This document shows positions 6,463 through 8,946 of a DNA stretch of 8,946 bases, piece after piece. Under the pieces are notes generated by a model that saw nothing but the letters and a program-made list of their open reading frames with translations, had not been told where the DNA came from and did not search any database. The stretch's first letter is position 1. Every line of letters begins with the position of its first letter. Made by a program: the position numbers and the translations under genes. Source of the stretch: Acidobacteriota bacterium (GTDB lineage: Bacteria > Acidobacteriota > Terriglobia > Acidiferrales > UBA7541); NCBI GenBank assembly GCA_003153585.1, contig PLZZ01000167.1, positions 2,420-11,365 of the forward strand. Direction: 5' to 3'.

Positions 6463-6503
6463 ACGCCCAAAGCCTGGGAGAATTCCGGCAGCGTTTTCCT
6501 TCG

Positions 6504-7691
6504 CTAGGCAAGTCGGGCAGCGAGCACGTGGCTGCCGTTCGTCTCGCTTGCTTGGCCGCTCTGTTCGAGAATTCTTTTCAGGAAGCCTGGGATTTCGAAG
6601 ACAGCTTGATTTTTCATAGCCGCGGCATTGTCGCGATAACGCGCCAGGGTTCCAGGTTCGATCAGCTGCGCAACGGCTTTATCGATGTCGCGAAAACTGT
6701 GCAGCACAACGCCGGCTTCGTTTTCGAGAATCCAATCCGCGTTGTAACGCTCCTGAGGCAGCGTCCATGCGTTTCTTTCCACGATCACGGGAAGCCGCAT
6801 CGCAAGGGCTTCGCTTAAACTTCCGGGGCCGGGCTTGCCGATAAAAAAATCCGCGAGCTGCATGTAGTAATTCACGCGGGTGGTGAATCCTTCGACAAAA
6901 ACCGGGAACCGAAGCTTCCGAGCGCGCAAGGCAGTGGCAAGCTTTTCATTTTTTCCGCAGATGACGATCAACTGAAGTTCCAATGGGGACCGGTCCAGAC
7001 GTTCCGCGATTTCCAAGATGATTTTGGAGCCGTGTCCGCCAAAAAGAATCAGCCCCGTCGGCAAGTCCGGCCGAAGTCCCAGCCGCTTCCGCTCATGGAC
7101 GCGATCTTCCGCCGGCGCTTCGTAAAAGCGGGGATGAAGAATCATGCCGGAGGCGCGGAAGATATGGTCGTCCGAATGGCCGAGCTCATGGGCTTGCTCA
7201 ACCGCGCGCTTCGAACCGCAAACGAAATATTGCTTCTGATTGGGCTCGATCCAAAAATGAGGTGGAAAATCGGCAACATCCGTAAGCACGGTGACGAATG
7301 GGCGGCTTGGAAAAGCACGATGAAAACTCTCGCATAATGCTCGGTTAAAGTGTGGCACGAATGACACAGCTATCCCCGGCTGCGTCTCCTTCCAATGGCG
7401 CTCGAGCAGGCGGACGGTAGCACGATGATAGGCTCGGATCGTGAGCTGCAGCACCTTCATGATCTGGGTGCTCCCTAGAGTCCAGCCAGTCCGCAGCATG
7501 GTGTTATAACAATCCTGTATACGTACCCCGGTGAATTTCTTGAGGATATCCAGCTCGTCGAGTAACTCCTGTAGATTTGTCAGCCGAACATCCCAAGGAA
7601 GCCCCTGCGCCCGAATGGACATTTCGAGCGCGGTAGCAGCCGCGCGATGGCCCCCGCCAGCGTCGAAGAAACAGAACTCTATTCGCTCCAT
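6504..7691 (-). CDS. GT28-type (MGDG synthase / UgtP-like) lipid glycosyltransferase
   Basis: The 395-residue GT-B protein is probably membrane-peripheral. It resembles family GT28 enzymes that transfer a sugar from a nucleotide donor to diacylglycerol or a related lipid. The N-terminal glycine-rich loop DAGGGHRAAATAL (10-22) matches the acceptor-side motif of MGDG synthases. TDVADFPPHFWIEP (137-150) matches their T-D...H-x-W region. The C-terminal half has an FGGHGS loop (217-222) and the donor-site segment GKPGPGSLSEALAMRLPVIV (285-304) followed by Glu314. MurG shares the fold, but the N-terminal motif and lack of other wall genes favour a lipid acceptor. Sugar and acceptor cannot be read from the sequence. 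The ATG at 7691 has no Shine-Dalgarno, and a stop lies about 17 codons upstream with no other usual start between. It is divergent from the PHP and PAP2 genes, with palindromes over its promoter region. Confidence 0.82.
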   Translation of the reverse strand: MERIEFCFFDAGGGHRAAATALEMSIRAQGLPWDVRLTNLQELLDELDILKKFTGVRIQDCYNTMLRTGWTLGSTQIMKVLQLTIRAYHRATVRLLERHWKETQPGIAVSFVPHFNRALCESFHRAFPSRPFVTVLTDVADFPPHFWIEPNQKQYFVCGSKRAVEQAHELGHSDDHIFRASGMILHPRFYEAPAEDRVHERKRLGLRPDLPTGLILFGGHGSKIILEIAERLDRSPLELQLIVICGKNEKLATALRARKLRFPVFVEGFTTRVNYYMQLADFFIGKPGPGSLSEALAMRLPVIVERNAWTLPQERYNADWILENEAGVVLHSFRDIDKAVAQLIEPGTLARYRDNAAAMKNQAVFEIPGFLKRILEQSGQASETNGSHVLAARLA

Positions 7692-7725
7692 GCGGGCGAA
7701 GTCTGGCAGCCGTCTAGCCGTACCT

Positions 7726-7764
7726 TTGCTACAGCAATGTTAAAGTTCCGATTTGCGTGTGCAA
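7726..7764. promoter_or_regulatory. Twin TTGC-N4-GCAA palindromes (operator candidate)
   Basis: There are two perfect 12-bp palindromes, at 7726-7737 (spacer TACA) and 7753-7764 (spacer GTGT, extended by one more T-A pair), 27 bp apart. They lie in the divergent spacer. One overlaps the candidate -35 and the other the expected transcription start of the glycosyltransferase gene. This is the usual layout for a dimeric repressor. Confidence 0.5.
7737..7764 (-). promoter_or_regulatory. Promoter candidate for the glycosyltransferase gene
   Basis: On the minus strand there is TTGCAC (7759-7764), a 16-base spacer and TAACAT (7737-7742, four of six bases). The start would be near 7730, about 39 bases before the ATG at 7691. 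The -35 match is weak; position relative to the two palindromes raises confidence slightly. Confidence 0.3.
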
Positions 7765-7801
7765 ACAGTTAAGTAGCTTTATTCTCTTAAGATTAGCCTG
7801 G

Positions 7802-7819
7802 TTGTCATCTGCCTGTAAC
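7802..7819 (+). promoter_or_regulatory. PHO-box-like direct repeat upstream of the PHP gene
   Basis: TTGTCAT, four bases, then CTGTAAC form an 11-bp-period direct repeat. Against the E. coli PhoB box (CTGTCAT, N4, CTGT[A/C]A[C/T]) it matches 6 of 7 and 7 of 7 bases. Ten bases downstream, TACTCT (7830-7835) could be the -10, giving a start at about 7842-7843, the GTG start codon itself. Binding by a PhoB-like regulator is inferred, not shown. Confidence 0.45.
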
Positions 7820-7842
7820 GCGCATCTTCTACTCTTGTCGTT

Positions 7843-8730
7843 GTGAAGTGCGACCTTCATGTCCACTCGTACTTTTCTGGAGCCTGCACCACCCCCTTTG
7901 CCCGAAAATTCTGTCGCGAAAGTTATAGCGATCCTGAGCAGTTATACGCTCTGCTTCGCCGGCGCGGCATGAGCCTGTTCACCCTCACCGACCATGATTC
8001 GATAGAGGGAGCGGAAAAATTGCGGCGCCATCCGGATTTCTTCGTGAGTGAAGAGCTAACTTGCAGAATGCCGAGCGGCACCGAAGCTCACCTCGGCGTG
8101 TATGACCTGAGCGAGCGGCAACATACCCAACTCCTGCGGCGGCGCAACGACCTGGTCGCGTTGCTCATGTATCTCACCGAGCGCAGGCTTTTCTTCAGCA
8201 TCAATCACGTTTTCTCAAGCGTCACAGGCAGGCGCGAGGCCGAGGATTTTGAGTGGTTTCGAAGATACTTTCCGGCCGTGGAAACGCGCAACAGTCACAT
8301 GCTCGAGAGCACTAACAGGCAGGCCGCGCAACTTGGAAAGCGCTGGCACAAGATCGCCATCGGCGGGAGCGACGCGCACGCCCTTCCGTCCGCTGGAAGC
8401 GCTTACACGGTGGTTCCGGGCGCACGCGATAAAGAAGAATTCTTTGCGGGATTGCGCGGCGGGATGGGGCGCGTAGCCGGAGAATCAGGCAGTTTTAGAA
8501 AACTCACGCGCGACGTGATTGTAATAGCCGCCGAAATGATGCGCGAAAAATCCTGGACCGCCTTGCTGTCGCCGCTGGCCGTACTGATCCCGGCTGTCAC
8601 CTGTTTGAACTATTACCAGGAAAAAAGATTCGGCCGCCATTGGGCAGAAGAAATTCTTGGCGAATCGAACGCCCGAAAGTATCCCCGCTGGATCTCGATG
8701 CCACAGCCTGCTGCGGAGGAGTTCATATGA
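7843..8730 (+). CDS. PHP-domain metal-dependent phosphoesterase
   Basis: The 295-residue protein is of the polymerase-and-histidinol-phosphatase (PHP) superfamily, metal-dependent phosphoesterases. Metal-ligand motifs run in the expected order: DLHVHS (His6, His8), TDHDS (Asp50, His51), EELT (Glu71), His83, a His in INHVF (His122) and GGSDAH (Asp177, His179). The PHP core occupies about 1-212. The remaining roughly 80 residues include a hydrophobic stretch (237-256, WTALLSPLAVLIPAVTC) that could touch or cross the membrane, which is unusual for a soluble PHP enzyme. The start is GTG with no Shine-Dalgarno; no better start is visible and the metal motif begins at residue 4, so it may be leaderless. 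Its stop overlaps the next start (ATGA), indicating an operon and coupled translation with the PAP2-like gene. Substrate unknown; the neighbours suggest a phospholipid or phosphosugar. Confidence 0.88.
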   Translation: MKCDLHVHSYFSGACTTPFARKFCRESYSDPEQLYALLRRRGMSLFTLTDHDSIEGAEKLRRHPDFFVSEELTCRMPSGTEAHLGVYDLSERQHTQLLRRRNDLVALLMYLTERRLFFSINHVFSSVTGRREAEDFEWFRRYFPAVETRNSHMLESTNRQAAQLGKRWHKIAIGGSDAHALPSAGSAYTVVPGARDKEEFFAGLRGGMGRVAGESGSFRKLTRDVIVIAAEMMREKSWTALLSPLAVLIPAVTCLNYYQEKRFGRHWAEEILGESNARKYPRWISMPQPAAEEFI

Positions 8731-8946
8731 CGGTCGCGAAATCGGTGTGGAACCAGATTCAGTCGAACGATCATCGCTTGATGCGCCGTGTGCACCGCTG
8801 GCGCGCTCCGCGTTGGTTTCGCATTTTGATGATTGTAACGACGCGGCTCGGGGACGGCTGGTTGTGGTATGCGCTCGGCATGATTCTACTGCTTTACGGC
8901 GGCGATCGCAGATTCTTGGCGCTTGGCGCAGGCGCGTCGGCTGTCG
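8727..8946 (+). CDS. Probable PAP2-family membrane phosphatase, N-terminal part
   Basis: Seventy-three codons are visible before the right edge. After a basic N-terminus (about 1-30), the segment RILMIVTTRLGDGWLWYALGMILLLYGG resembles the start of PAP2 (phosphatidic acid phosphatase type 2) membrane proteins, with the conserved R-L-G-D-G and the first transmembrane helices. The catalytic KX6RP, PSGH and SRX5HX3D motifs would lie beyond the edge, so the family call rests on the N-terminus only. The ATG overlaps the PHP stop by four bases, with GGAGGA six bases upstream, so the start is strong. PAP2 enzymes dephosphorylate phosphatidate or undecaprenyl-diphosphate. Next to a diacylglycerol-type glycosyltransferase, phosphatidate is an attractive substrate (inference). 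Confidence 0.65.
   Translation, partial: MTVAKSVWNQIQSNDHRLMRRVHRWRAPRWFRILMIVTTRLGDGWLWYALGMILLLYGGDRRFLALGAGASAV

Overview
The window looks like chromosomal DNA from a Gram-negative-type bacterium of moderate to fairly high GC. It encodes a periplasmic efflux adaptor and an outer-membrane beta-barrel protein with a signal peptide. Gene content and protein style (an RraA-like protein, a DcaP/OprP-like porin, a small one-TM protein, an LVIVD-repeat secreted protein) remind me of soil Acidobacteriota. That assignment is an impression, not a database result. I see no insertion sequence, phage gene, CRISPR array or rRNA.

Left part (1-2245), all on the minus strand. In transcription order there is a small membrane-anchored protein of unknown function (2097-1756), an RraA-family protein (1650-952) and an RND/HlyD-type efflux adaptor (902 to beyond the left edge). 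A sigma70-like promoter (2147-2119) precedes the small gene. The leader of the RraA gene carries two inverted repeats, one directly abutting its Shine-Dalgarno site.

Middle part (2191-5735). A large porin-like outer-membrane protein with an N-terminal coiled coil (4306-2246, minus) ends at a clear intrinsic terminator. A 488-bp non-coding region follows and holds an unusual array of four 11-bp-period direct repeats (4570-4609). A tRNA-Glu(CTC) with encoded CCA lies at 4795-4869 on the plus strand. A short secreted LVIVD-repeat protein (5735-5151) and msrA (6369-5896) follow on the minus strand.

Right part (6504-8946). A GT28/MGDG-synthase-like lipid glycosyltransferase (minus) is divergent from a PHP-domain phosphoesterase. 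The latter overlaps by 4 bp the start of a probable PAP2 phosphatase that runs off the right edge. The divergent spacer holds two perfect TTGC-N4-GCAA palindromes at the glycosyltransferase promoter. It also holds a near-consensus PHO-box-like direct repeat placed correctly for a leaderless GTG start of the PHP gene. A consistent but unproven reading is a phosphate-responsive glycolipid-remodelling locus: PAP2 would make diacylglycerol from phosphatidate and GT28 would glycosylate it. This is the best candidate here for an undescribed system.
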